NCBI GenBank assembly: GCA_904063045.1
Contig: CAJFCJ010000132.1
Span: 1-31,763 of the forward strand
Direction: 5' to 3'
DNA: 31,763 nucleotides
Source of the DNA: Dimorphilus gyrociliatus
Lineage: Eukaryota > Annelida > Polychaeta > Dinophilidae
The position numbers and the translations under genes are program-made. The stretch's first letter is position 1; every line of letters starts with the position of its first letter. The notes under the pieces are model-generated. The model saw nothing but the letters and a program-made list of their open reading frames with translations, searched no databases and was not told the origin of the DNA. Of this stretch, positions 10,523 through 21,436 are shown piece by piece.

Positions 10523-11012
10523 CTAAGATCCTTTATTTTTTTTACATTTTAAACATTCACCAACATGAGCACATAATCCAGAGCTAGCAATAGGACATGA
10601 AACACATTCTGATTCATCATCTTTCAGAACAAAGCTAGCACTACAAGTAAGACATTTTTCTTTCAGCAAACTTGATTTGGAAGTGCAGGTTTTGCAATTT
10701 GCAAAAGTAACATCAGAGCAAAGCCTACAGATTCCATCACTTTGAAGGGAGTGTTGGTTTGATTCACACTCTGTGCAAATTGCTTTTCTTTCAGAGTGAG
10801 CAATGCATGTTTTACAATTGGATGGACAAATTATACATTGGCCATCTGACATTTTTGCATAGCCATCATAACCCTTTGAACATTCATATCTCTTATTATA
10901 AGAGCATTCACTACAGTGCAATGGACATTTTCCACAATTATTTCCATTTACATAAAATTTATCTGCACACTTATCACAAACAATAGATTTTCCATCAAAC
11001 AGACAATTTTCA
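10523..11012 (-). CDS. Cysteine-rich CxxC-repeat protein, 5' end cut by a TIR element
   Basis: A minus-strand open frame continues from the stop at 10523 up to the border of the TIR element near 11012, further than its first start-like codon at 10921. It consists almost entirely of CxxC units spaced 10-20 residues apart ('CPSNCKTC', 'CLTCSASF', 'CVSCP', 'CLKCKK'), as in furin-like or growth-factor-receptor cysteine-rich regions and in variable surface proteins. No signal peptide or membrane anchor is present in the visible part, so the N-terminus is missing or on another exon. Such repeats are normally extracellular and disulphide-bonded. The exact family cannot be told from cysteine spacing alone. 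Confidence 0.5.
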
Positions 11013-11220
11013 GGATGTGAAAGAAAACATCCACAAATCAGTGCTTTTACTCTAACCCTATCCCAGCCCTTGGCTGTACCTAACCTTTTGCATTACCCCT
11101 AACACTTAGAGGAGACCCTTCTAAGTACAAATCAGTTGCTGTCTTCTTCTTCTTAACCATTTTTTAATCCAAAATCTAGTCTTGAAATTTCTCATCTGTG
11201 GACATTTCCTGTCGACCCCT
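11013..11220. mobile_element. Second MITE-like TIR element
   Basis: The ends are imperfectly complementary: 11013 onward 'GGATGTGAAAGAAAACATCC' against the reverse strand from 11220, 'AGGGGTCGACAGGAAATGTC'. The right end shares GGGGTCGA with the left end of the element at 5893, so the two are relatives. The interior again carries degenerate CCCTAA units (11051-11101). It abuts the cysteine-rich reading frame. Confidence 0.45.
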
Positions 11221-12085
11221 AAAAGCTCTATGACATCTAGAGGAAAACTCAGGGGATTTTAAAAATTTTTTATACCTTATTCATATACATGGAAGATTGA
11301 ATATTTGTTCACTTATCTATTATTCAAAGCTCTACCTAAAATGTTATTAATAATATATCTATCAGACAGAAATTGGCAACTAAAGGAATTATTAAGTAAT
11401 CACAAAGGAAGAAGCAAACTGAGGGGACTGGGAGAAAATGGCTATAATTGAGAGAAAACACACCATTGGTGTAGGGGGAAAAATTATTACCACTGTTATC
11501 CAGTTACATCACTCTCATTCATTTACTGATCTATACTACTAACAGTCATGCCTCTCTCTGGAGGAAAATATGTTAAACAAAAAAACTTCAACTAAAGACA
11601 AATATCCATGTCTTGCAGAAAATGGTTTAGACTTTAATGAACAGACTACTGAGCTTGTAATGCAAGGAGCAAATATCATTGTCAAAACTTGTATATCTTC
11701 CTTGTGGTGATGATGATGATGTCAATTGTTTAAATTGAACTTTTATATCATAATTTTATTATTCAAGCATTCAATAATCTGTTTTCTTACTTTTGTATTT
11801 TATACGAACAAATAGGCTTATATAAAGAAAATAAAAAAATTTTTTTTAATCATTGATTAACAAGGATGATTTTTCAAGACAAAATTATCAAAAATCAATT
11901 TTTCATTATCCAAAGAAATTTCATCAAAGTTCAATCTAATCTGTATCGTATCTTTTGAAATTACCAATTTTGAACAATCTTTAAATGTTGATGTACAACT
12001 GTTTTTAAAAAATAAATAAATAAATAAAAATTATTTTGTAAAAACTTTAATTTTAAATATCAAATTTACCTTAAAATCCAATGAT
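11221..12085. other. Intergenic, no gene seen
   Basis: AT-rich, with short runs such as TGATGATGATGATG near 11707 and an (AAAT)n tract near 12009-12030. No coding frame I can support. Confidence 0.4.
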
Positions 12086-12798
12086 TGTGCACTTAGAAAC
12101 ATCAACATAATAATATTTAGACTTAGATATTATAGAACTTTAGAAAGGCTTTTATTTCATAGCAATTATAATGGTGGAAGTTTAGAAAGACATTCATTTA
12201 GTAGAAATAGAGCCTAGAACTTTAAAAAGGCTTTTATTTCATAGGAAACATATTCTTTGACCAAAAACAGATGTTGCATTATAGAATTAACAATGGAACA
12301 AACAATATAGAAAAAATGCATGTCAAACTTGTTACATCTTATTCAAAAACAGATGCCAAAGAGGCAGGCTTGTTTTTGCAGTGACACATGTTAGCCAGAA
12401 GTGATGCAATAGTTTTTCATGTCTTTGTTATATGTGCATTGTGAGACTGTTATATTTCAACTTCGTAATCTTTTGACCAAGTGAACCCAAGCTTTGGTAA
12501 ATGTATAAAAGGAAATGCATTTCCTCAGTTCGTCAGTTCAGTTTTAACTGTTAGCTAGTTGTTTGAACTTGCTTGTTTAGAACTAAAACTCATTATACTC
12601 AATACATACTCTTTGCACGAAATACTGGCAGTTCATTGATTAATTTTTGCTGGAATTGAGTTCATTGAGACTTCCTGTGGGATGAACTTGAAAAGTTCTA
12701 TTTGGACCAGTACTTTGGTTTATTGGTAAATGATTGGTGAGGACAAATACTGTTAAGAAGAAGCAGAAATTCCTACAATAACAATACAACACAGTACA
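12086..12798 (+). mobile_element. Solo LTR, family B copy 1
   Basis: Starts TGTGCACTTAG and ends CAGTACA, with a TATA box (TATAAAA, 12504-12510) followed by TTCCTCAG and a conserved block AGTTCTATTTGGACCAGTAC (12694-12713). It aligns along its length with 24302-25069. The U3 part has three diverged 40-bp tandem units containing TTAGAAAGRCTTTTATTTCA (starting near 12141, 12183, 12222). No internal coding region follows, so it is a solo LTR. Flanks do not show a clear target duplication. Confidence 0.75.
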
Positions 12799-13076
12799 AT
12801 TTGAATTTTGAATATAAACCTAATGGATGAAATTTTAAATCAAAACATAATGTTTTCTAATTTCTTTTTTAAAAATTATACTGAACTGAAATAAGCTGTT
12901 TGTATGAGAATTTAACTGCTATATTTAGACAAAAATATTCTTCAATATTTTCAAGAAATTTAGTTTTAATAGTAAAGTATTTATATCCTGAAAATCCATT
13001 CCAAAAATGTTTAAATTCACCTGGAAAAAATTCTCCATCTCTGTATTACTGCCCTTTTTTTTCTATTTTTGTCTAA
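12799..13076. other. No gene seen
   Basis: AT-rich sequence between the solo LTR and the 3' end of the next minus-strand gene; nothing recognisable. Confidence 0.4.
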
Positions 13077-14461
13077 CTAATACTTACAATTTATAATATC
13101 CCTTCTTGGATATGTTTTTGGTTTAAAAAATTCATATGAATAAACTTTAAATGTCATATTACAAAAATTTTTTGAAAAATTACAATAAAATTGATAATTT
13201 GATTGCATTTTTTGAAAGGGAAAATATCTTGAATAAAATTGTGAAAAAGTTTTTGTACAGTGATTTTCATTGTTTGTATAACTTGTTTTAGGAGTTTTCC
13301 ATATATTTCCAACAGATATAGATTTTATTTTAATTCTATCTATCATAGGTTTTGCTTTGACATTTCTAGTTAGATCATCAACATATTTTGAAATAACATT
13401 ATTAGTTAATCTATCATTTCTTGGTATAGTTATTGTTTGAATATGTAATTTTGCTTTAACAGCAATTCCACTTTTGAATTCATCTTGTCTGAATTTTAAA
13501 TTATTTAAATATTGTATTGAATGATTAGAGTCGATTTTTAGAAACTGTTGGAAAAAATACAATAAATCAAATTTTGTATAATTCTGACCTTTCATTTATC
13601 AATTCAGTATTAAATTTTCTATCAATTTTCAAATCAATATCAAACAGCTGAAAAGATAAAGAAAAAAAAATAAGATTTTTGAAAAGAAAATGATTTTTTT
13701 TTACTGTTATTCCAACAAGATTCATTTAGAAATTGAATATTGCCAATAGTAACTATTAAATGAGATTCATAACTAAAATCCATAAATTTAAATTTCATCT
13801 TAAATAAATGAAAAAACAAAAATAATTTTTAACAAAAATTTTATCAATTCAAAAATCATACTAACCTGAACAAAATAACCTGGTATGAAAAATTTCCAGC
13901 TATCTTTACAAATTCTTACAGTTTTTAATCTTTCAAATTTTGTCTTTAGATTATTTCTACCAAATAATTCAAAATCAAGAAAGGAATAGCGTTCATCAAG
14001 ACCAGTTATTTGAGTGAAATGTAAACATTTTTCAAAATATGTAAAACTCAGGAAAGGTGTGATAATTTCAGAAAAATTGTCCTGGTAATTCCACTTGTGA
14101 TGCCTGAAAATTGTCAATGAAACATTTCCACCTAAAAATATTTATAATGTTTTTTTTGTGTTTGTTTAAATCATTTTAATGTTTTGTTTCTTACCATCTG
14201 GTTTTATTTTGTTGTCTTTTCGAAAATATGCTAAATGTCCACTTTCCCACGAATTTCTGAGTTGGAAACTGCAGAAATTATTATATATACAATTTTCTTG
14301 TTGATCTAATAAAAAAGTTATTTGTTATTTCTTTATTTGCTACATCAAGTATCTTTCTTTTTTTACCCATTTTTAAATCTATACAAGTTCTGGCTGATAT
14401 TCCAATTTCATTGATTAGAAATTGTTCAGGATTTTCAAAGTTAAAAACTTTGAAATAAATC
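13077..14461 (-). CDS. Multi-exon gene of unknown function, 5' part cut off by an LTR
   Basis: Exon blocks on the minus strand: about 14461-14370 (donor GGTAAAAA), 14306 to about 14190 (donor TGGTAAG), about 14132-13867 (donor CAGGTTAGT), about 13798-13706, about 13650-13588 and 13545 to about 13080 (possible donor GTAAGT at 13084). Introns are about 45-65 bp with clear TTTTAG or TTTCAG acceptors. The joined product is hydrophilic with scattered cysteines ('FCNMTFKVYSYEF', 'RICKDSWKFFIPGYF') and matches no family I recognise. The first visible exon is preceded by CTTATTATTTAG, a good acceptor lying directly against the left family A LTR, so the 5' exons are separated by, or lost beyond, that LTR. 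Confidence 0.45.
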
Positions 14462-14478
14462 TAAATAATAAGTGACAA

Positions 14479-15043
14479 TGTACTTTCCTGCTGAGGTTGT
14501 AGGTAAGTACTGGTTCAAATAGAACTGAACCAGGAGTAAGCCACTTAGAAGAGAGATGTAGAATTGATGAAGGATGAATATAGAACCAAACCGTAAGAAT
14601 AATATAACTGTATTCTAAAGTAATACTAGGCCTGTTCACTAAGGGAGGTGATTCAGGACTGAATGCCTGTTACTGCCTACACCCTGCTTTTATACAATTC
14701 CTTATCAGTTGTTTATGCCTTGGCTGTCAACAACAAGGGTCTAACCCCAGATAAGGATTGTTCACAACAAACAGGGTTGAGGGTTATCATATTATGTAAT
14801 AGTGATGTAAACAACAACAACTTTGTGTAGGTTACCCATCAAGGGTCAATTCTTACATCATATTTATGTAAATAAACACTTGTTGTTGTTGTCAACATGT
14901 TTGTTATGTAACTTCTTATCCTTTGCCTATAAAAGGGGTTGATTCTGGCAGTTGGGTACCATCTATCCTAGAGGCAACATCTACTTCAAAACTTCTACCA
15001 TATAGTAAATATCATTTATAAAATATCTATAAACTATAGTTCA
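14479..15043 (-). mobile_element. Family A LTR, left copy (minus orientation)
   Basis: 565 bp, TG...CA bounded on either strand, an inverted copy of 20390-20954 with about 15 differences counted by eye (roughly 2.7%). Its TATA box in element sense is at 14694-14687. It lacks a primer-binding site on its 3' side and a polypurine tract on its 5' side, so it looks like a solo LTR rather than the 3' LTR of the nearby element. Immediate 5-bp flanks (GACAA and TAAGT) do not match. Confidence 0.8.
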
Positions 15044-15135
15044 TAAGTGTACAATGGCATTATTAGAACAGTGAGAAAAGTATATATTTCCAAAATTGTT
15101 TAGTAGTTAATACAGTTATATTTTAGATATTGTTG

Positions 15136-16512
15136 TTATTGGTTTTTGTCTTCTTCCTCTTCTTCTTCCTCCTCTTCATCTTCTTCTTCATTTTCTTCTT
15201 CATCTACATATAATAATAATCCTGATACAAATATTTCCCTCACTAATGTATACAATTCAACATCATTGAATAAAAAGAAATCTGAAATGTTTGGATGAAC
15301 ATACACATCTTGATTAACTTGCAAGCAAATTAATTCTGTTTGATTAGCTAGAAAATTTTTTAATAATGTTATTCCAGGTTCAATCTGCAATGACCAAGAA
15401 CAAAATTTTAACTTTTTCACCTTTGGACAGTTTTCAGATTCAAAAAAATTTCTCCAAGGAAATTCAAAGGCAAAACAATTTGAATTGTGCAATAATGCCA
15501 ATTTAATCAATGATTTTTGAGATGTAATAAAATCAATCATAAATTCAGTGATCAATTTACATTTGAATGTTAATTTTTTTAAGTTGGTTATTGGAGAGAT
15601 TTTATGAAAAAATTCATCAAAATCCTCCAAATTTACCCAACAAAAATTTAAGTGTAAATTTTCTAAAGATTTTTGTTTGAGAAGAAAATCTCCAAATTCC
15701 AAAAATGATTCTCTTGCTGTAAATTCTACATCAATTTTCTTCAAAGGCAATTCACCTATATCAAAACAAGACAAAAATACTTTTGGATTAAGTTCCAAAG
15801 GTTTTTGGCAATGAATAGTCAATTTTTCAAGATTTTTATTCCTTGATAAAGGGGCTAGAAGAATGTGAACAGGAATTACTTTTGTATTATTTTCATCACT
15901 CCTGAATGTATCCATTCCATGATTTTTAATTGAATCTTTTAAAGTATTAATAGAGAAATCAGTCTCAATACAAGAAACATTTGATAAGATAAAACTGGTT
16001 AATTGCTCTTGAGCCAAGAATACTAATGAAAATGCTATCATATGAGAAGCATAGAGCATACATTTTTCTAAACGAAGAATTTTCAAATTTTTCATTGATG
16101 AAAATATTTCATGATCAATTATTTTTGTAAAAATAGATTCAGAATCTGTAAATGTAACTTCCAATTCTTCTATATCATTCAACTTGACATTGCCTAATAT
16201 TTCATCAAATTTTGAAATATTATTTAATTTTAATACTTTTATTGGTTGATTCATTAGAAAATTAAAGTTAACAAATTTACTTTCATCATCTTCTGTCAAT
16301 GAAAATATTGTTAAGGTTGAATATTCTAATTTGAAGATTTCTAGTTGATTTTCCTCCATTTTATTGGTATTTTCTTTACAAAATTCAAACAGATTATTTA
16401 TTATAGTGGAAGGTACTGACATTGCATTTTGTTTACAGAATTTAGCTTGAATATCAATTGAATTGTATATTGCTAACAGAGAAAATTCACTTAGACTTTT
16501 GAAAGGCATCAT
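15136..16512 (-). CDS. LRR protein with acidic C-terminal tail (458 residues)
   Basis: One uninterrupted frame from ATG (16512) to TAA (15136). The middle shows irregular leucine-rich repeats of the F-box/FBXL style, for example 'LKILRLEKCML', 'LEKLTIHC', 'LENLHLNFCWV', 'LKKLTFKCKL', spaced 25-35 residues. The last 22 residues are nearly all Glu and Asp. The N-terminus ('FKSLSEFSLLAIYNSI') might be a decayed F-box, which is a guess. No signal peptide or membrane helix, so it is probably cytosolic or nuclear. It lies 92 bp upstream (minus sense) of the left LTR and downstream of the Env remnant. Whether it is a host gene or cargo of the element cannot be decided here. No TATA or poly(A) signal was assigned. 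Confidence 0.7.
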   Translation of the reverse strand: MMPFKSLSEFSLLAIYNSIDIQAKFCKQNAMSVPSTIINNLFEFCKENTNKMEENQLEIFKLEYSTLTIFSLTEDDESKFVNFNFLMNQPIKVLKLNNISKFDEILGNVKLNDIEELEVTFTDSESIFTKIIDHEIFSSMKNLKILRLEKCMLYASHMIAFSLVFLAQEQLTSFILSNVSCIETDFSINTLKDSIKNHGMDTFRSDENNTKVIPVHILLAPLSRNKNLEKLTIHCQKPLELNPKVFLSCFDIGELPLKKIDVEFTARESFLEFGDFLLKQKSLENLHLNFCWVNLEDFDEFFHKISPITNLKKLTFKCKLITEFMIDFITSQKSLIKLALLHNSNCFAFEFPWRNFFESENCPKVKKLKFCSWSLQIEPGITLLKNFLANQTELICLQVNQDVYVHPNISDFFLFNDVELYTLVREIFVSGLLLYVDEEENEEEDEEEEEEEEEDKNQ

Positions 16513-17589
16513 AAATCAAAAATTCAAGTCAACAGTAGAGATTTCTTGACTGATAATTGCTAAAAACAAGCTAGAGTCAGAGAGAGTGACAGAGTAAAAA
16601 TCTACAAAAAATGGTTTAACCATACCCACCCCACACTTACAACCTCAAAATTATGGTTATAAATAGTGAATACCTCCAACAGGCCAAGTAGAATTATGAT
16701 TCAGTAGCTGTAGCATTAACATATTATACAAACAAAAGAATGAATATTTTAAAGAAAATTTCAGGCAAATCAGAGCAGTTTGAAATTCACTGTATATTTA
16801 GTGTTCACCTTGAATTCACACATTACCAATAAGGTGATTTAGTGAAATTATGAGGGATTCATTAGTATCAACCTTTTAGTTTACCAAACTTGTCAATAAT
16901 TGGTCTGGTGGTGGTCAAATTAGTGTTTTTTCCACTCACATGATAAAGGATTAAAAAAATTCAAAATATTGTAAGTTAGAATACTGAATTGCAGGCTCTT
17001 TTCCCTCTTGTTAAAACTTTAAGATACAAAGAAAGCTTTAACTAGGAGCTGTTACTTTAGATATTAGTTCCTAGACTTAATAAGTCTAAATGTAATTGTT
17101 AGTGAGTCTATGATTGGCAAAATCTAAGTCTAACCATATTTAAGACATACATAGCAATCTTTTGAAGGATGAGTACAATAATTGGCCCAGTAAATGGCCA
17201 CAGACAATGTTTGAAAGAGATGTCTAACTGATATCACACTTTCAATAAAACTCCAGTATTTGATATATATTAGGTATGATCTAAATTTCCAGATAGTGTA
17301 GACTCAGATATAGAAATTCCTGATTCAGATACTGGCTATGATACAAGAGGATGTTGTTGAAAATACCCACAGTTTTGTGGTTTCACCCTAATGCTAACCC
17401 AGCCCTAACCTTAGTTTGAACCCACCTAATTACAAATCAAAATATTTTTCCTAATCCATTCCCAACCCAAAATCTCAACCCAAAATAACTCCAAAAAATA
17501 TTTTGATAAAAGCAATACTTGTGGTATCAAGCATGGTTTATAAGGGATTCTATGGTGTTGATTCATATAGTAATTATACAAAATAACAG
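16513..17589. other. Non-coding stretch with CCCTAA-like block
   Basis: No gene seen. Around 17385-17415 there are degenerate CCCTAA units, preceded by CCACAGTTTTGTGG (17369-17382), a short palindrome resembling the TIR elements elsewhere in the window. A complete element could not be delimited. Confidence 0.4.
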
Positions 17590-17591
17590 TA

Positions 17592-17960
17592 TTAGTTAAG
17601 AAGGTCATTTTCAGAATCATCCATAGCTTTGTATAGATATTCTGATATTTTAAAGAGTTCTAAAATTTGATCAACATTTATCAGCCAACATTCTTCTTTC
17701 TTTCTTTCCACACTTTGCCCCTTTATTAAGTTGTTATCAACATCAATTGAAATAGACTTTGATCCTATTTTCCCATCTGATTGGACTTCTGAGTAAAAAT
17801 TAAATTTCTTTTCCCCAATATCATCAATAAGTCCATCCATTTCTTTATAATCTTCAGGTGAAAGTTTAAAACTTACATCCAAGTGAATTTCAGATAAAGA
17901 GTGGATAGACTTTTGTATTTGAAATAAATTTCCTGGATATACTAAAGATTTTATAAAGAT
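17592..17960 (-). pseudogene. Open frame of unknown origin downstream of the Env remnant
   Basis: A minus-strand frame of 96 codons that stays open about 20 codons further upstream, to about 17950. It contains 'SLSEIHLDVSFKLS', which has LRR-like spacing, then a charged region. It is in a different frame from the Env remnant above it, so it may be Env after a frameshift or a broken exon related to the neighbouring LRR gene. I cannot decide. Confidence 0.3.
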
Positions 17961-18253
17961 ATGATAGGACTTAGTAGAGTTATCATCCTATTCCTCTGCA
18001 CAAATGCTCTATATAACATTCTTGAGAGCTGGTTAAAGGTTTCTTGTAAGTTGATGAAATTTCTATCAACTGATTTTAGAAATGCTGCTGTTCTTACTGC
18101 ATCCTTAATATTTATGTGTTCTTTCATGCGCCCTTGTTCCACTTTGGTGATTTTTATTTTCATCTCTTTTTCTTCTTCTGATTTTGCAACTCTTTCTAGT
18201 AGGAGATATCCTAATTTTCTTTTAGTCAACTTAAACTGCTTCCCTTGAGGTCC
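17951..18253 (-). pseudogene. C-terminal remnant of the element's Env-like protein
   Basis: It continues in the same frame after the TAA at 18256-18254. The translation starts with a basic cluster ('TKRK') and contains a long helical, heptad-like stretch rich in Leu, Asn and Gln, as expected for part of a viral membrane-fusion protein, and ends at a TAA near 17951. No clear C-terminal membrane anchor is visible. It is interpreted as Env sequence cut off by the TAA; decayed. Confidence 0.45.
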
Positions 18254-20386
18254 TTAAAACCAAACATCTATTTTTGGCAACAATTTTTCTTCAACAAATT
18301 TGTGGGTAACTTTGTACTCATCTTTTCTTGACTCCTTTGCAATGGGCAAGGTTACTTTCTTTAACATTTTTCCAATATATACGTTTTGTATACTCCATAC
18401 ATTTGGTGCTATAGGTTGCTTTAATTGGTATGTTCTGACTACAGCATGACCAGGGATTTTAATCATCATATGATATGCTTTATCTCCTTCCCTATACCAA
18501 TCTCTAAATGTTGGTATACTTTTGTGGTCTTTCTGAAGAGCATTCCTTAGCATTAAACTCTTTGACTGGTACTTTTTCAAATAAACTACTTCCTCTTCTG
18601 ATGCCAGCTTGAATACTGCATTCTTTAGCATTTCATCATCTTGGTACCCAGATGTTGATAAATCTGTTCTCAGAAGTTGGTTTTCTTCAATAGGAACCAG
18701 AACTCTTGTACCTGGCCCTCCAAATCCTTCTATGAAACTATCTTTATAGTATTTATCCATAATGGTATATTCATGACAGGAGTAATATCCTGCAAACTTT
18801 ATACATGATATCCTTCTTGAAATCACTCTCCATGGTGATTCTTGTCCCATGATTCTATTATCTTTTAACAATTGGAGGATAATAACTGAATTTATAGTTC
18901 TGCAAAATCTTTGTTGGACTGGACAATCTTCAACAAAATCAAGATCTGTTATTACATAGTTTTGATAAGGTAACCAGTATGCTTTTCCAACTTGTATAAT
19001 TGTAGTATATTCTATAACTAAAGTTGTTGATGGGTATTTATAGGCTGTTCCTTTCCTTTCATTATAAGTCCAAATATTTCCTTTGTTATAAAGCTTCTGC
19101 CCAGAGTAAGCTTTCTTCTCTTGATACATCTTTCTGCATTCTTCTTCTGACAATGTAACAATGAATTTTTCAACTCTGTGCTTCTTTGAACCAAAAAAAT
19201 AATAAGTGTAGAAGTTCTCTCTCTTCCTCACCATGCATTTTACTGCTTCAACCTCTAAATCAGCTGTGTTTATTTCGTAGACATTGGCTAATATTTTGGT
19301 CACAGGTTGGTTGTATACTTGACATTCAGGTTGATCTGCTAAATCAAATGCTTGCTGTACTTGCTGTCCATTGCAGTATTGAATAGGAGGTACAAATTCT
19401 AAAGTGATGTTAGCACCAGTTATGAATTGGTTTGCCATTGCCAATGGTAGTAGCATAAATATCATCATGATAAGAGGTATTATCTCTTTGATTGGAAATA
19501 ACCTTGATGGTTTTCTCCTATTTTCTGTATCAACATGATTAACTGTCTCATCTCTTGCTTGGTTATTAGCCAATCTTAATCTTGTTGCATGATAATATTT
19601 TCTTTTGCCATCTTCCAATTCCACTTCATACAAACATTTGGTTGCATCTGCAGCTGTTATCTTATATGGTCCATTCCATTTAAAGCTTGGTATCCTTTCC
19701 ATACTTCTGTGAATATCTTCTCTCCTAATATGTACCCAATCATCAACACTATCAGTTGGAGGTTTTCTGGTCAGGCTTTTGTTAATTCTATCCCTGTATT
19801 CCTTCTTCTTTATTACTGATTTACATAATGCAGTTGTCCTTAATTCATCCATGTCTTGCTTTCTATCAAACAAGAATTTGGTTGTTGGCTCAATTCTTGC
19901 AATTGTTAGCAATGTATCCAACATGTTTCAATTTCTAAGCCCATAAAGTAATTCATGAGGGGTTTTTCCTGTACTTCCAACTGGAATTTGGTTGAGGCAG
20001 CTTTGAATAATTGATAACTGCTTCACCCAATTAGTATACCCTTCTATTACCAGTAACTTATGTAGTGCTCTTCTTACTTCCAAGTTTCTTCTTTCTACTA
20101 TGCCATTGCTTTGGCTATGAAAGGCTGTAGTTTTGATTTTCCTTACACCCAGGGATGTGACAAGCTCAAAAAATGTCTCGCTTAGGAAGTTTCTTCCTTG
20201 ATCAGTTAACACTTCCTCTGGTAAACCAAAATTAGGAAAATAGTCATAAAACAAGTGTTTTAGTATCTCTTCTGAAGTTTGTCCCTTAAGAGGATATAGG
20301 TTTGTAAATCTTGACATGTGATCTACAATAACCAAAATGTGCTTGAATGTGTTATGTCCATTAAGAGGTCCAATAATATTCTTCAC
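18254..20386 (-). pseudogene. Ty3/Gypsy-like integrase joined in frame to an Env-like glycoprotein (one internal TGA)
   Basis: Minus-strand frame broken only by a TGA at 19930-19928. Residues 1-150: integrase catalytic core with Asp in 'VIVDHMS', Asp in 'LTDQGRN' and Glu in 'GIVERRN', the last two 35 residues apart (D-35-E). The zinc-binding N-terminus is missing because the core starts directly at the LTR. After the TGA comes the integrase C-terminus with a GPY/F module ('GPYKI'...'ATRLRL'). Then, with no stop, a hydrophobic segment ('IIPLIMMIFMLLPLAMA') that could be an Env signal peptide and a cysteine-containing ectodomain of about 390 residues. Env class not recognised. Integrase inserts the DNA copy; Env would mediate membrane fusion. 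Defective as it stands: truncated start, TGA, and TAA at 18254. Confidence 0.75.
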
Positions 20387-20389
20387 TTA

Positions 20390-20954
20390 TGAACTATAGT
20401 TTATAGATATTTTATAAATGATACTTACTATATGGTAGAAGTTTTGAAGTAGATGTTGCCTCTAGGATAGATGGTACCCAACTGCCAGAATCAACCCCTT
20501 TTATAGGCAAAGGATAAGAAGTTACATAACAAACATGTTGACAACAACAACAAGTGTTTATTTACATAAATATGATGTAAGAATTGACCCTTGATGGGTA
20601 ATCTATACAAAGTTGTTCTTGTTTACATCACTATTGGATAATATGATAACCCTCGACCCTGTTTGTTGTGAACAATCCTTATCTGGGGTTAGACCCTTGT
20701 TGTTGACAGCCAAGGCATAAACAATTGATAAGGAATTGTATAAAAACAGGGCATAGGCAGTAACAGGCATTCAGTCCTGAATCAACTCCCTTAGTGAACA
20801 GGTCTAGTATTACTTTAGAATACAGTTATATTATTCTTACGGTTTGGTTCTATATTCATCCTTCATCAATTGTACATCTCTCTTCTAAGTGGCTTACTCC
20901 TGGTTCAGTTCTATTTGGACCAGTACTTACCTACAACCTCAGCAGGAAAGTACA
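20390..20954 (+). mobile_element. Family A LTR, right copy: 5' LTR of the plus-strand half
   Basis: Starts TGAACTATAG, ends AGGAAAGTACA; 565 bp, the inverted partner of 14479-15043. TATA box TATAAAAA at 20739-20746, conserved block GTTCTATTTGGACCAGTACT at 20908-20927. It is followed by a primer-binding site and gag, which fixes its orientation. Its left end touches minus-strand integrase sequence directly. CACTTA precedes the TG of both copies. Confidence 0.85.
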
Positions 20955-20958
20955 AACT

Positions 20959-20974
20959 TGGCGCAGTTGACAGG
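20959..20974 (+). promoter_or_regulatory. Candidate primer-binding site
   Basis: TGGCGCAGTTGACAGG begins 4 bp after the LTR. A tRNA 3' end of the form ...GCGCCA would pair with it. The TGG start and position are as expected; the tRNA was not identified. Confidence 0.6.
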
Positions 20975-20998
20975 ATTCTCATCTTTTTTTTTTGAAAA

Positions 20999-21436
20999 AT
21001 GGCTAGTGCTGGAAGTGATCCCTTTACTAGTAGAGCAAGTAAAGATGAAAAGAAAATCAGTGAGTATATGCTGAAATTGGAAGAATATATGGAGAAAATA
21101 AAGAATTTTGGTGGAGCTGTTGATGGTGAATCCTTTATTGCAAAACATGTGCAGTCTGGTTCATTAACTCTTCCTGAAAACTCTTCTATGTATGGAAGTT
21201 CAAGTAGCCACAAATTGCAATCTGGTAGTTCAAGTGAACCAATGTCTCAAGAAAGGAATAGGGGACAGAGGACAACAGAACAGTTGGTAATGAGAATCAC
21301 TGAATTGGAACATACCATGGCAAATTTACTTTTGGATGCTGGTGAAAGGCCAAATACTACATTGTTGAAACCATATTCTGGAAGAGAGGACACCTGGAAT
21401 TTTAAAAGGAATTTCAGAACAGCTGACAAAAAGTAG
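20999..21436 (+). pseudogene. Gag N-terminal part, internally deleted
   Basis: ATG 44 bp after the LTR opens a 145-codon frame: Ser-rich N-terminus, a predicted coiled segment ('KKISEYMLKLEEYMEKIK'), and a C-terminal 'PYSGREDTWNFKRNF', which resembles the beginning of a retrotransposon capsid domain. It stops at a TAG. The rest of the capsid, the nucleocapsid zinc knuckle and the protease are missing, so about 1 kb or more has been deleted between here and the RT frame. The downstream pol frame is in the +1 phase relative to gag. Confidence 0.65.

Noticed and set aside
14474-15048. Target-site duplication around the left family A LTR
   Set aside because: The immediate flanks GACAA and TAAGT differ; a shared CACTTA nearby is not adjacent on both sides.
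21395-21436. Programmed frameshift between gag and pol
   Set aside because: The pol frame is +1 and no canonical slippery heptamer stands in phase; the gag end is also deleted, so any original signal would be lost.
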